Source: a virus. From it: DNA of 30,503 nt. The DNA lies in the IMG/VR virus record IMGVR_UViG_3300025466_000132, positions 1 to 30,503 of that record; one strand, given 5' to 3'. Positions 1 to 7,812 of this stretch are shown piece after piece. The position numbers were made by a program, and so were the translations under genes. The notes beneath the pieces are model-generated. The model made no database searches. It worked only from the letters and a program-made list of their open reading frames with translations, and was not told the origin of the DNA. Each line of letters starts with the position of its first letter. The first letter of the stretch is position 1.

Positions 1-38
1 CATGGTGCCAGCACCAGCGCGCTGGTGCTGGCACCATG
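1..38. repeat. Perfect 38-bp palindrome at the left edge
   Basis: Bases 1-38 equal their own reverse complement with no mismatch and no spacer; the centre of symmetry lies between 19 and 20. The right half reads in frame into the following gene (codons Ala-Gly-Ala-Gly-Thr before the ATG at 36). Because it sits exactly at the sequence end, a fold-back assembly or amplification artefact is at least as likely as a biological hairpin. Bases 1-19 should not be trusted as genuine flanking sequence. Confidence 0.9.
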
Positions 39-392
39 AGCACTGTTGAGACGATGAAGAATATGCTGGTGGCCAACGAGGACGAGCTGGTGTGGGCTTA
101 TGACGACACGCTTCAGGGCGCTGGCGGCAACTCCAACGCTGACATCATCCTGATTGCGATGCCTGAAGTTGCTGTCCCCGGTGGCCCGTCTGCCCTGAAC
201 ACTAACGTGTTTGCCACGCTGAAGCCTAGCAACCCGACCTGCCTTACGCAGTATTCGGACATGGCCGCCCCGCGTGAGATCATCAGCCCGCTGGCTGGTG
301 GTGCAACGGACGTTCTCAGCGAATGGCGTCTGACGCCGGGCTGGGCACCTCGCCCGCAGGCACTTACCATCATTACTGCCAACTATCAGTAA
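36..392 (+). CDS. Probable 3' part of a capsid/head structural protein (5' end missing)
   Basis: The reading frame is open leftwards through the window edge, so the ATG at 36 is probably internal and the 118 residues seen are the C-terminal part of a longer protein. I do not recognise a diagnostic motif. The segment is rich in small and hydrophobic residues with several predicted beta strands, and ends in an Ile-Thr-Ala-Asn-Tyr-Gln tail, like the last domain of many phage major capsid or other virion shell proteins. It lies directly upstream of head-to-tail connector-like genes, where a major capsid gene is normally found in myoviruses. The capsid assignment therefore rests on position and length limits, not on a signature. 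The gene is followed by a strong hairpin at 398-438, as is common after highly expressed capsid genes. Confidence 0.55.
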   Translation: MSTVETMKNMLVANEDELVWAYDDTLQGAGGNSNADIILIAMPEVAVPGGPSALNTNVFATLKPSNPTCLTQYSDMAAPREIISPLAGGATDVLSEWRLTPGWAPRPQALTIITANYQ

Positions 393-397
393 ATGAC

Positions 398-438
398 GTT
401 GGGCGGGTAGGCGTTGCGAGTGCGCCTGCCCGTCTAAC
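398..438 (+). terminator. Strong 16-bp hairpin after the first gene
   Basis: Arms 398-413 and 423-438 pair over 16 positions around a 9-nt loop. Thirteen pairs are Watson-Crick and three are G-U wobbles. The wobbles form only in plus-strand RNA; on the other strand they would be A-C mismatches, so the structure is best in the mRNA. There is no U tract after it, so it may be a weak terminator, an RNA-processing or stability element, or a translational attenuator rather than a classic intrinsic terminator. Confidence 0.6.
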
Positions 439-464
439 ACTCGCACCACTCGCGGAGATTTAAT

Positions 465-1037
465 ATGGCAAGGCTCTATGTTGTGAACTGCACGGCGCAG
501 AATCGGCAAGTATATTACCGGCTTGATTTTGCTGTTGATGGCAATGGCAACCGTATGGACGCTAAAATTCTGCCGCCTAAGTTTCTGGAAATCCCCGCTG
601 GCGCTCAGGTGCAATTCGGCGGCGATCTGTTTCCGGGTCAGGTAGAAGAGTTGGTTCAGCAGTTGGAATTTAGCGCGGGTGCAGTCAATGTTGATGACGT
701 CCGCACGGCAAAGTCCATGGGCGTGGTTAAGCTGGTTTGGTCATTGGACAAGCCAGTGCCTCGCCCGATCTGTGAAGATGTGAAGGCCCACAACATGGGC
801 CGCCTTTCGGACATTGGCGTTGAGCGCCGCAAGAACCTTGCCATTGTCTCGGATTATGGCCTGCGTGAGATTGCTAATGAAATGGGCAATACGCAGTCCA
901 CTGGGTTCGAGATGGAATTTGAGAGCGTGGGTCAGAGCGATCCTGAAATGACCGCACCCAAGCTAGAAGAGGGTCTGCGGGTTAATTCCGCACCTGAATC
1001 TTCTCGTGGTCGCGGTCGCCCCCGCAAAACCGCTTAA
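465..1037 (+). CDS. Head-module hypothetical protein with AT-hook-like C-terminus
   Basis: This 190-residue protein is not assigned to a family. It starts at an ATG after a GGAGATTT ribosome site. The N-terminal ~95 residues look like a compact beta-rich fold (repeated Val/Leu strands, a PPKFLEIPAG turn). A short helical region follows (about 105-145, containing NMGRLSDIGVERRKNLAIV). An acidic, polar linker (150-178) leads to a strongly basic end, SRGRGRPRKTA. The Gly-Arg-Gly-Arg-Pro-Arg-Lys core matches the AT-hook minor-groove-binding motif. Its position between the putative capsid gene and the connector genes suggests a virion or head-assembly role. DNA contact by the basic tail is inference. 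Confidence 0.6.
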   Translation: MARLYVVNCTAQNRQVYYRLDFAVDGNGNRMDAKILPPKFLEIPAGAQVQFGGDLFPGQVEELVQQLEFSAGAVNVDDVRTAKSMGVVKLVWSLDKPVPRPICEDVKAHNMGRLSDIGVERRKNLAIVSDYGLREIANEMGNTQSTGFEMEFESVGQSDPEMTAPKLEEGLRVNSAPESSRGRGRPRKTA

Positions 1038-1054
1038 CTGATAGGGAATCGCTG

Positions 1055-1546
1055 GTGACAACATATCCCTACACGCCAATCCCCACCGAGGCCGGGTTTT
1101 CCCAGTGGGTTTACGGTGTGATGGGTGTGCCTGTGGAATATCTGCCCAGCGATTCCCCTTCCATTGGGTATGCTTACAATACGGCTGTGGCCATTGCGAA
1201 CCCCATGTTCCAATGCGTGCCGGGGCCGATTTATCTCCAGATGGTATATAATTTGGCGGGCCACCTGCTGGCTACTTGGGCACCGGATGTTCCGGGGCTG
1301 ATTTATATCACTGTCGAGAATGTGAATTACGGGTTCTTTCAGTATATCCGTAAACAAAACAATATGCTTGGCTTTACCACCGGCACGGTCTCATCCTCAA
1401 GCGATGAGGGCACTAGCGCCAGCATGGTTGTGCCGCATCAAGCGAATAACCTGACTATTAGAGACCTTAGCTATTTGACCACGGTATGGGGCCGTACATA
1501 CTTGGGGTATGCCCAGAGCTTCGGCACGAACTGGGGGGTCAGTTAG
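1055..1546 (+). CDS. Putative head-tail connector/neck protein
   Basis: A 163-residue protein starting at GTG (1055), 17 bases after the previous stop, with an AGGGAATC ribosome site. It is rich in aromatic residues (YPYTPIP near the start, later IYLQMVYNLAGHLLATWAP). It resembles the small connector/neck proteins that sit between capsid and sheath genes in myovirus genomes, but I see no named family signature. It ends two bases before the next ATG, so the two are probably translated together. The alternative is a minor head protein. The order capsid, connector, neck, tail completion, sheath is the main support for the assignment. Confidence 0.55.
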   Translation: MTTYPYTPIPTEAGFSQWVYGVMGVPVEYLPSDSPSIGYAYNTAVAIANPMFQCVPGPIYLQMVYNLAGHLLATWAPDVPGLIYITVENVNYGFFQYIRKQNNMLGFTTGTVSSSSDEGTSASMVVPHQANNLTIRDLSYLTTVWGRTYLGYAQSFGTNWGVS

Positions 1547-1547
1547 G

Positions 1548-1976
1548 ATGGCCGACCTCTGCTTGGGTTGCATAGATGTGCCCTATGATAACCGCGATGG
1601 CCAGCCCGCCACGACCTATACCGTCGCCACCATACTTGAGGAAAAGTATGGTGTAATGCGGAATTTTTACGAAGCCCATCAGCAGGACATCACCAAGGCA
1701 CTTGTGTCGTCTGTAGAAAGCGCGCTGTCTGCCATTCTAGAAGGCGGTTTTGTGGGCGATCCCTTGGCCAGTGCCGGGCAGGATATTCGGCAAGAGTTCC
1801 GCACGTTTTTGATGACCGGCGAGATTGAGGGCATGGGTATTCCCGGCGTCCCTACCAAGGCGGCGCAAAACCGTCGTTCGCTGCGATTTAAGGATAAGGT
1901 CGCATCTGGCCCCCGCCCATCGTTCATCGACACGTCATTATATGAAACATCAATGATTGCGTGGGTAGAAGAATGA
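1548..1976 (+). CDS. Putative neck/tail-completion protein
   Basis: A 142-residue protein. I chose the ATG at 1548, one base after the upstream TAG, over an upstream in-frame start at 1509 that would overlap the previous gene by 38 bases. The N-terminal part has two cysteines (C5, C8) and a helix (about 25-60) with many Ala/Ser. The C-terminal part reads RRSLRFKDKVASGPRPSFID followed by TSLYETSMIAW, close to the 'RPSFIDTGLY...SxxAW' ending common in phage neck or HK97-gp10-like proteins. That motif is recognised by eye only. The stop overlaps the next start as ATGA at 1973. Confidence 0.5.
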   Translation: MADLCLGCIDVPYDNRDGQPATTYTVATILEEKYGVMRNFYEAHQQDITKALVSSVESALSAILEGGFVGDPLASAGQDIRQEFRTFLMTGEIEGMGIPGVPTKAAQNRRSLRFKDKVASGPRPSFIDTSLYETSMIAWVEE

Positions 1977-2953
1977 GCGGCGGCGGCGGTTCTGTATTTG
2001 AGACCACCGGCAATCAAGGCCAGATGGCGTCTACGCTGCGGGCAGGGCTTGAGACGCTTGATCTACAGCAGCGCGTTACCTTTGTGCTATACAAGCGCAT
2101 TGTGTTGCCTGTTGACGGATTTGTGTTCTGGGTGAACGCATCGGTTCTTGCGCCGGGTTCTTACGACAGTTCCTATTCCCTGATGTTTGAGGCGCAAGGC
2201 TCCCTGCATCATACCACGGTTAACCGGCAAGACCCGGACGAGAGTTTCTCCGTTCATCGGATGATCTTTACCAGTTTGCAGCCAATCAATGATCTGGCGC
2301 GCACTGATCCGCAATATATGTATCTGGCCTCCACGGATGGGGAGCAATATGCGTTCTCAACCCGCTCTGGCTGGTACAAGCAATCGGGTCTGTATCACTA
2401 CAGCGGCGATGCCGTTTACGCCTCTCTAGCGTCACAGATACTCAATAACCCCAATGACCTTGGGCAAGCGCAAGTAGTTTCCAATTCCCTGCCGGTTTGG
2501 CTGACGCTTAATCAACTATTTCCGGTTTACCCTAGTTATTTGGTGCCGGATAATATACAGCCGCCTTATGCGGTTATCCATATTGATGAAGACGGCACGT
2601 CCCCCATGCAGTCGGCTCCATTTTGGGATAATGCAGGGAACCGTTGGCAGCTTACTAAAGATCATGTCCGCGTGATTACTTATGGCATTCGCAATGACAT
2701 GATTATGGATTGGATTGATTCTGTTCAGACATACGCTTTGAACAATCCAAGCGTTTTTGGCATTATGAACTCGCCAGTGCCAAAAGACGGAAAGCGAGGG
2801 CAAGTTGAAATTGGTGCCCTTGCCCAGAAAAAAGCAATCGTGTTTGAGGTTAATTACTACCAGACGCGAATGAACAGCATCGCACAGAAAATGATTAAAA
2901 GCGCATTTTTGGAGGATTTCTTTGTCCCCTCCAAGATGATAGTATCCACCTAA
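1973..2953 (+). CDS. Putative virion connector/tail-terminator protein
   Basis: A 326-residue protein. The ATG at 1973 overlaps the previous TGA (ATGA), which favours it over the in-frame ATG at 1961. It opens with a Gly/Ser-rich stretch, followed by aromatic-rich beta segments (RVTFVLYKRIVLPVDGFVFW near residues 35-55). Residues ~180-330 include QPPYAVIHIDEDGTSPMQ and a helical region containing NDMIMDWIDSVQTYALN, then a basic C-terminus. This layout (beta domain plus a long-helix domain) occurs in conserved proteins placed just before the sheath gene in myoviruses. The exact role (terminator, connector or decoration) cannot be read from the sequence. Confidence 0.5.
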   Translation: MSGGGGSVFETTGNQGQMASTLRAGLETLDLQQRVTFVLYKRIVLPVDGFVFWVNASVLAPGSYDSSYSLMFEAQGSLHHTTVNRQDPDESFSVHRMIFTSLQPINDLARTDPQYMYLASTDGEQYAFSTRSGWYKQSGLYHYSGDAVYASLASQILNNPNDLGQAQVVSNSLPVWLTLNQLFPVYPSYLVPDNIQPPYAVIHIDEDGTSPMQSAPFWDNAGNRWQLTKDHVRVITYGIRNDMIMDWIDSVQTYALNNPSVFGIMNSPVPKDGKRGQVEIGALAQKKAIVFEVNYYQTRMNSIAQKMIKSAFLEDFFVPSKMIVST

Positions 2954-2970
2954 ACTAAGGAGTAAATATA

Positions 2971-3375
2971 ATGGGTCAGAATCTTGCAACCCAGACTGCC
3001 CTCGCCGCTGCTGGTGGCGTTGCATTTACCAACCTCGATGCGGCGGGCAACCTTCGCGTTACCGAAAAGAACGAAACGCACGTTCAGGTCGCTGCTAGTG
3101 CTACTAAGTCGGTTCTGGGCACCACTGGCGCTGTCAATGACACGCTGTATGCCATCACCATTGTTCCTGCCACGACTTCGCCGGGCGCTGTGACGCTTTA
3201 TGACGGTTCGGGTTCGACCGGCATTGTCCTGTTTGCTGGCGGCGCGACTTCGGTTGTTGATCTGAAGCCGTTTCAGGTTCTGGTGCAGGCCCGCGCTACT
3301 GCCACAGCCACTCCCGGTTGGTATGTAACCACTGGTGCCAACGTGTCGATTATGGCGGTTGGTAACTTCACCTAA
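2971..3375 (+). CDS. Small beta-rich virion protein (decoration-like)
   Basis: A 134-residue protein with a very good ribosome site (AAGGAG, 7 bases before the ATG). The sequence is dominated by short beta strands joined by Gly/Thr/Ala turns (AITIVPATTSPGAVTLYDGS, then GIVLFAGGATSVVDLKPFQV). This is the pattern of small beta-sandwich decoration or carbohydrate-contacting domains found in phage particles. There is no signal peptide and no cysteine. It sits between the connector genes and the tail sheath. Strong translation signals and low-complexity Ala/Thr composition suggest an abundant virion component. The name 'decoration' is inference from composition and place. Confidence 0.5.
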   Translation: MGQNLATQTALAAAGGVAFTNLDAAGNLRVTEKNETHVQVAASATKSVLGTTGAVNDTLYAITIVPATTSPGAVTLYDGSGSTGIVLFAGGATSVVDLKPFQVLVQARATATATPGWYVTTGANVSIMAVGNFT

Positions 3376-3422
3376 TAGGTAGAAGCCTCCGCCATTCTCA
3401 CCCCTGACCAGAGGGCATTAAA

Positions 3423-4811
3423 ATGACCACTACCAATATCGTAACTGTCAACGCCTCTGTGGTGTTGGCCCCTACGCCAAATGCGCTTCAGCAAACTGGC
3501 GGTCTTGTCTCGCAGGGCGGCACGACGCTTACTGCGGGAACTGCCACTCTGGTCAGCAATCTTGCACAGTTGCAGGGCCTGTTGGCTTCGGGCAAAACCA
3601 TCTCCACGCTTACATGGTCGGCTGGCACTGTCACAGTGACCACCTCGGCGGCGCATGGGTGGACTAACGGTGACGTTGTGCCCATTACCATCGCTGGCGC
3701 GGTTCCTACGGGCTACAATGGCACGTTCACGGGCACTATCACGGGTGCCAATACGCTGACTTATCCGCTGGCGTCTAACCCCGGTTCTGAGACCACTCCG
3801 GGCACTGTGGCGCTTGGTGCGGTGACTGAATTGTTGCAGATGGGCACAACCTATTTTGCCGGTAATGGCGTCCCTGCCATTTATGTGGTGGAATTGGGCG
3901 AGGGCACCCCTGTCGAGAACGTGCCTGATCTGGTTACGTTCATGGGCAAGGTTAAAGGCACACCGGGGCAGATTTACAATTACCTTGTGCCGCGTGAATG
4001 GGATAATCAGGCATCGTTCCTAACGTTCCTGTCTAACTATACCGCTGTCAACGCTCAGGTGTATTTCTGGGTTACGACTACGGTTGCCAACAGCACAGCT
4101 TATGCTGGCATCAAGTGCGTTTATGCCGAGGTGGAATCGCCCAACATTCCCGCGACGGAATTTTCGCTGGCTTCCGCCTTTGGCACGGCTCTCGCACAGA
4201 TTCCTTCCAGCACCAATAAGCTGGTGCCCCTTAGCTACTCACCTAGCTATGGCACAACAGCCTATCCTGTGACGGGCAATCAAAGCACCCTGACAAGCCT
4301 TGCTGCGGCCAATGTCGGCTGGATCGGCACTGGGCAGCAGGGCGGCATTTCCAGCAACATTATCTATCAGGGCAAGATGTCCGATGGTAACTTCTGGAAC
4401 TTCTGGTATTCCGCCGACTGGGCGCAGATCAATATGCAGTTGGCTCTGGCCAATGAAGTGATCAATGGCTCGGCGTCGAACGTGAACCCGCTGTATTACA
4501 ATCAGCCGGGCATTAACCGCTTGCAGAATCGCGTGGTTCAGGTGGCCAATCAGGGTGTTAGTGCTGGCTTGGGCAATGGTCAGGTTATCGCAACGCAATT
4601 GCCGCAAGCGCAGTTCTTGGCCAATTACAATGCTGGCAATTATGCTGGCAAGATTGTGGTGAACGCAGAGCCTATGCAGGCTTACGCCAATGAGAATCCC
4701 AACGATTACAGTGTCGGTAAATATGCCGGTATCTCGTGCGTTTGGATTCCGCAGCTTCCGTTCCTGAACATCTACTTCAACCTTCAGGCAACTAATCTGC
4801 TGTTCGGTTAA
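3423..4811 (+). CDS. Contractile tail sheath protein (DUF3383-like)
   Basis: A 462-residue protein, the length expected of a phage sheath subunit. The C-terminal half carries the family pattern of a conserved domain with WNFWYSADWAQINMQLALAN, then PLYYNQPGINRLQNRVVQVA, a run of paired positions typical of DUF3383 sheaths. It is followed immediately by a tube gene, the usual sheath-tube order. Residues about 62-132 form an inserted beta domain with the pattern TTSAAHGWTNGDVVPITIAG and later NGTF...GANTLTYPL. It resembles the E1 FCCH-like repeat often found in phage structural proteins, and a related insert occurs in the wedge protein at 11355. During infection the sheath would polymerise round the tube and contract to drive it through the envelope. 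Confidence 0.85.
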   Translation: MTTTNIVTVNASVVLAPTPNALQQTGGLVSQGGTTLTAGTATLVSNLAQLQGLLASGKTISTLTWSAGTVTVTTSAAHGWTNGDVVPITIAGAVPTGYNGTFTGTITGANTLTYPLASNPGSETTPGTVALGAVTELLQMGTTYFAGNGVPAIYVVELGEGTPVENVPDLVTFMGKVKGTPGQIYNYLVPREWDNQASFLTFLSNYTAVNAQVYFWVTTTVANSTAYAGIKCVYAEVESPNIPATEFSLASAFGTALAQIPSSTNKLVPLSYSPSYGTTAYPVTGNQSTLTSLAAANVGWIGTGQQGGISSNIIYQGKMSDGNFWNFWYSADWAQINMQLALANEVINGSASNVNPLYYNQPGINRLQNRVVQVANQGVSAGLGNGQVIATQLPQAQFLANYNAGNYAGKIVVNAEPMQAYANENPNDYSVGKYAGISCVWIPQLPFLNIYFNLQATNLLFG

Positions 4812-4836
4812 ACCCAATTCATAGGAATACCTAATC

Positions 4837-5274
4837 ATGGCTAATCCGATTATCCCACAGGGTTCATTGAATCGGGCGCTTACGAGCGTATCGGTAATTG
4901 ACTACTCAGAATTGAATGTCACCTCTGGTTTTTTTGGAACCAAAGTGGCGCGCATCACTTTTGAAGGTGAAACAAGCGACTATATCGCCACCCTCACTGG
5001 TGCGGTTCCTTCGCCGCGCCTTTATCAAATCGTTACTGTGCAGATGTATCTCAATAAAAGCCAAGGGCTTTCATCTCTTTGGGAGCAGCAGCGTTTGGTA
5101 AATGCTGCCATTGGTGATGTAAACATCGTGACCGATTCATCTGTATTGCCGTATTATTATATCCATAATTGCATTCTTCAGAATGTTTCGGATTTGGAAC
5201 TTGCTGGCGATAGCAATGATTATCCCGTTACGCTGAAGGGCGTCTATCTGGTCAACGGTTCTCTTTTCGCTTAA
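4837..5274 (+). CDS. Tail tube protein (DUF3277-like)
   Basis: A 145-residue protein placed 25 bases after the sheath gene, with an AGGAA ribosome site. It matches by eye the myovirus tube family whose members begin with 'IPQGxLNR', continue with a 'LNVT' strand and 'GDxTxxIPTLTGAV', and contain 'SPxxYQxVTV'. Here the pieces are NPIIPQGSLNRALTSV, SELNVTSGFFGTKVARITFE, TLTGAVPSPRLYQIVTVQMY and a final GVYLVNGSLFA. It would assemble as stacked hexamers inside the sheath to form the DNA conduit. Length and position agree with this role and I see no anomaly. Confidence 0.82.
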   Translation: MANPIIPQGSLNRALTSVSVIDYSELNVTSGFFGTKVARITFEGETSDYIATLTGAVPSPRLYQIVTVQMYLNKSQGLSSLWEQQRLVNAAIGDVNIVTDSSVLPYYYIHNCILQNVSDLELAGDSNDYPVTLKGVYLVNGSLFA

Positions 5275-5295
5275 ATTTAATCTAGGACACTCGCA

Positions 5296-5886
5296 ATGAC
5301 CACTATTAACCGCCAACTTAATCTGGTAATTCCCATCACCCGCGCCGATGGATCTACCGTGTATGTGCATTCCACATCCATTCGCCCAGAAACATTTGAA
5401 TTTTATCATTTGGTTTTGGCAAAGACTTGGAGTGGATTTGTTCAAAACGGACTAGATCCTCGCAGCGCCCCTAGTGTTGCGGCTCTTGTCCTAAAAGACA
5501 CAGCCAAAGCCACGCCACGAGGTATCGGCGTGAATTGGTGGGATGGATCAGATGGAGTTGGCGGGGAATCCGGCTTGTTGGCCGAGATGACACGACTAAG
5601 CAATGTGGTGGTGCCATCGCCCGACAAGGGCTGGTCAAATGTTCCGCTTCAAGCGGCCCTTGACCAGAATATGATTGAAGCCGACGAAAAAGCCGAAGTG
5701 ATGAATCTTCTAACTTTTTTTATTGTAGCCTCGTTGATGCCTCCCAGAGTGGATCGGGAAAACATCGTTCGGGGTATGGCATCAATGTACGAATTGCAGA
5801 CCACATACTTGAATTGTATGGAATACGCGAATTCCTTGAAGACATCGACGCAGGAAGAAAGTTCTGGCAAGAACACCCCAGCATAA
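5296..5886 (+). CDS. Tail assembly chaperone, short form (gpG-like)
   Basis: A 196-residue protein lying between the tube and tape measure genes, the fixed position of the gpG/gpT chaperones in long-tailed phages. Its middle is helical (ALDQNMIEADEKAEVMNLLT), and its end is polar and probably flexible (ending EESSGKNTPA). The sequence is not itself diagnostic; the assignment comes from position and from the overlapping -1 frame that continues to 6047. The slip site at 5715-5721 falls at residue 142. The short form should be the abundant product. It would bind the tape measure protein and hold it ready for tube polymerisation. Confidence 0.75.
   Translation: MTTINRQLNLVIPITRADGSTVYVHSTSIRPETFEFYHLVLAKTWSGFVQNGLDPRSAPSVAALVLKDTAKATPRGIGVNWWDGSDGVGGESGLLAEMTRLSNVVVPSPDKGWSNVPLQAALDQNMIEADEKAEVMNLLTFFIVASLMPPRVDRENIVRGMASMYELQTTYLNCMEYANSLKTSTQEESSGKNTPA
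5715..5721 (+). promoter_or_regulatory. Programmed -1 ribosomal frameshift site (T TTT TTT)
   Basis: Seven consecutive T bases are phased exactly as X_XXY_YYZ relative to the frame that starts at 5296 (codons ACT TTT TTT ATT). A -1 slip re-pairs both tRNAs perfectly on TTT and enters the frame that is open from 5679 to the TAG at 6045-6047. I found no other correctly phased heptamer in the overlap. I could not identify a convincing downstream pseudoknot by eye. Confidence 0.8.
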
Positions 5887-6047
5887 TCAATGAAGTCCTA
5901 AGTTGGCTGGCTGGGGAAGGGTGGAAAGATTATTTCAAGGACAAAGGAGAGCCTTGGGATAAATACCATAGTGCAGAGTTGTTTAGGCAACGGCATCTAA
6001 TTGACGGGTTTACCGCTCTAGCAACTATAACCGCTAAACGACGATAG
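5721..6047 (+). CDS. Tail assembly chaperone frameshift extension (gpT-like part of gpGT)
   Basis: This is the downstream half of the chaperone fusion, read after a -1 slip at 5715-5721. It adds 108 residues to the first 142 of the upstream protein, giving a fusion of about 250 residues. The added part contains ADHILELYGIREFLEDIDAG, then WQEHPSIINEVLSWLAGEGW, a helical and aromatic composition typical of gpT-like domains. It has no independent ATG with a ribosome site; the only local starts are TTG 5814 or other weak codons, so production as a fusion is much more likely. It stops 8 bases before the tape measure ATG. Confidence 0.75.
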   Translation, partial: YCSLVDASQSGSGKHRSGYGINVRIADHILELYGIREFLEDIDAGRKFWQEHPSIINEVLSWLAGEGWKDYFKDKGEPWDKYHSAELFRQRHLIDGFTALATITAKRR

Positions 6048-6055
6048 GAAAATTA

Positions 6056-7792
6056 ATGCCACCCCCTATCCTGACAATTCCAGTTGATGATACGGCGGTC
6101 AAACGCTTTCTTGATACGTTTTACAAATATCAAGCCGTTTTGAACTCTCAGGAAGATGCTTGGAAAGGGACAAATCAGGGCATTTCTGATGCTGCCATTG
6201 CGGCTGCCTTGTTGACTAGCGAAATATCCAATCAATTTGACCAAACTCGCAAGCTGTTGAGTTTGCAAAATGAAATGGATAGAAATCGCGGAAAGCGCAG
6301 TCAGCAAGAGAAAAAAGACCGTGAATCTGCCATAGAGCAGATGAAAAAATACGGCGATGCTGCATTGGAGGCCGGTGGCAAACTAGCCAAAATTTCCATG
6401 GCCGCTGCTGGAGGTGTTGTCGGCGGATTTTGGGGTTTCGATAAACTAGCCGATTGGGCTGGCGGTGAGCGCCGTCAGGCTATGGGCTTGGGCGTTAGCG
6501 TCGGTGAGAGACAAAGGGCTAGTGTCGCCCTAAACCGCTTTGTCAATGCTGATGCCGTATTGGAAAACATTGCTAATCTAAAAAGCGATCCCACTATGGG
6601 CGGAATCCCCTTTGGGATTTTGGGCATCAATCCATCAAACCAAAACCCGGCGCAGCTTGCCAATAAAGTCTTAGAGGCTGTTGGAAGAAAATTCAATCAG
6701 CTTGGAGGTAGGCTTGATCTTGCACAAGCATATCATTTAACTGACATTGTAAGTAATCCTGATGAACTTCGCACTCTTGGCACGGCTGTTAAAAGCGGAG
6801 AGTTTCAACAGTCTGTAAAAGAATCAAATGAATTTGCCAAAAAACTAGGCATTACTGATCAAACTGGCAAAAATATGCAAAAGTTTGTTTCAGAAATGGA
6901 TACTGCTAGTTTTAGGTTGAAAGATATCATTTCAACAAAACTGGCCGATCCGAAGCTAATGGATAGCCTTTCTGGCTTAACTATGGCTTTTGGTGATCTT
7001 TTGGATAAAGTTCTCACCAAATCCACTTTGGAGGCTCTTGCGGATGGTGTTCAATCATTCACCAAGGCTATCGAAAGCGGGGCAGTACAAAAGGGCTTTG
7101 AGAAGTTTTTTGGTTTCATTGACAAGATTGGCAGAATTATTGATTTCATAGCCTCTCACATACCCGGCTATACAGATGAAACAATTACTGATCCTAAGGA
7201 TTATGATTTTCGGAAAAAACATCCCAATCTAGCTGCCATTGGTATGCACGTGGAAGGTATGCACGCGGGCGGAACGCAATCGCAAAAAGATACCAAAGAC
7301 ATTATTGGAAGTATGCTGCTTAAGGGCGTGGGTGGGATGAAAGGTTATCCCATAGAAGCCGTTAAAGGCGATCTTGGCAATGTCATGGCGGAAAGCACAT
7401 TTTATCCATTTGCGACACCCGACAAGGGGCGGCATTTTGGCCTATGGCAATTTGATACCGCTCGCCAAAATGAATTTTTCCAATTAACCGGCCATCATAT
7501 GCAAGATACAAAAGATTATGGTCAGGCTATTGGTGAGCAGGTGTGGTTCCATATGTATGAACTCACACATAAGAAAAAAGCTGTTGGGAAAAAATTGCAA
7601 GAACTCGCTGGACAAACCGGAGGCGCTGGTGTCGCCGCTGCTATTGTCAATAGTGAATACGAGGTTCCTAGTTTAGACAAATCTGTCGTAGATGCTGAAT
7701 CTAGGAAGCGGGCGGGCTATGCTAATCAGATAACGGTTAAAATGTATCAGGCCCCCGGCAGTGATATAAATGCATCCACAAAAGCCCTATAG
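6056..7792 (+). CDS. Tail tape measure protein with tail-lysozyme domain
   Basis: A 578-residue protein immediately after the chaperones. The N-terminal part is helical and charged (about 20-110), followed by a weakly hydrophobic Ala/Gly segment near residues 115-135 (AKISMAAAGGVVGGFWGFDK). The middle is helical. Residues about 423-560 match the phage tail-lysozyme pattern: GDLGNVMAESTFYPFA with Glu446 as the likely catalytic acid, GLWQFD at 462-467, and a later AAAIVNSEYEVP. The protein would set tail length and help cut peptidoglycan during DNA entry. By the usual ~0.15 nm per residue rule the tail would be roughly 85-90 nm, a short myovirus tail. Base composition is more AT-rich than in the sheath gene. 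Confidence 0.85.
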   Translation: MPPPILTIPVDDTAVKRFLDTFYKYQAVLNSQEDAWKGTNQGISDAAIAAALLTSEISNQFDQTRKLLSLQNEMDRNRGKRSQQEKKDRESAIEQMKKYGDAALEAGGKLAKISMAAAGGVVGGFWGFDKLADWAGGERRQAMGLGVSVGERQRASVALNRFVNADAVLENIANLKSDPTMGGIPFGILGINPSNQNPAQLANKVLEAVGRKFNQLGGRLDLAQAYHLTDIVSNPDELRTLGTAVKSGEFQQSVKESNEFAKKLGITDQTGKNMQKFVSEMDTASFRLKDIISTKLADPKLMDSLSGLTMAFGDLLDKVLTKSTLEALADGVQSFTKAIESGAVQKGFEKFFGFIDKIGRIIDFIASHIPGYTDETITDPKDYDFRKKHPNLAAIGMHVEGMHAGGTQSQKDTKDIIGSMLLKGVGGMKGYPIEAVKGDLGNVMAESTFYPFATPDKGRHFGLWQFDTARQNEFFQLTGHHMQDTKDYGQAIGEQVWFHMYELTHKKKAVGKKLQELAGQTGGAGVAAAIVNSEYEVPSLDKSVVDAESRKRAGYANQITVKMYQAPGSDINASTKAL

Positions 7793-7812
7793 CAATCGTC
7801 AGGCGGCATCCA

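Noticed and set aside
4239-4838. 199-codon minus-strand open frame opposite the sheath gene
   Set aside because: Antisense of a clear sheath protein; no ribosome site, no recognisable domain.
5757-5763. GGAAAAC as an alternative frameshift heptamer
   Set aside because: It does not fit X_XXY_YYZ in the reading frame, whereas the T7 run does.
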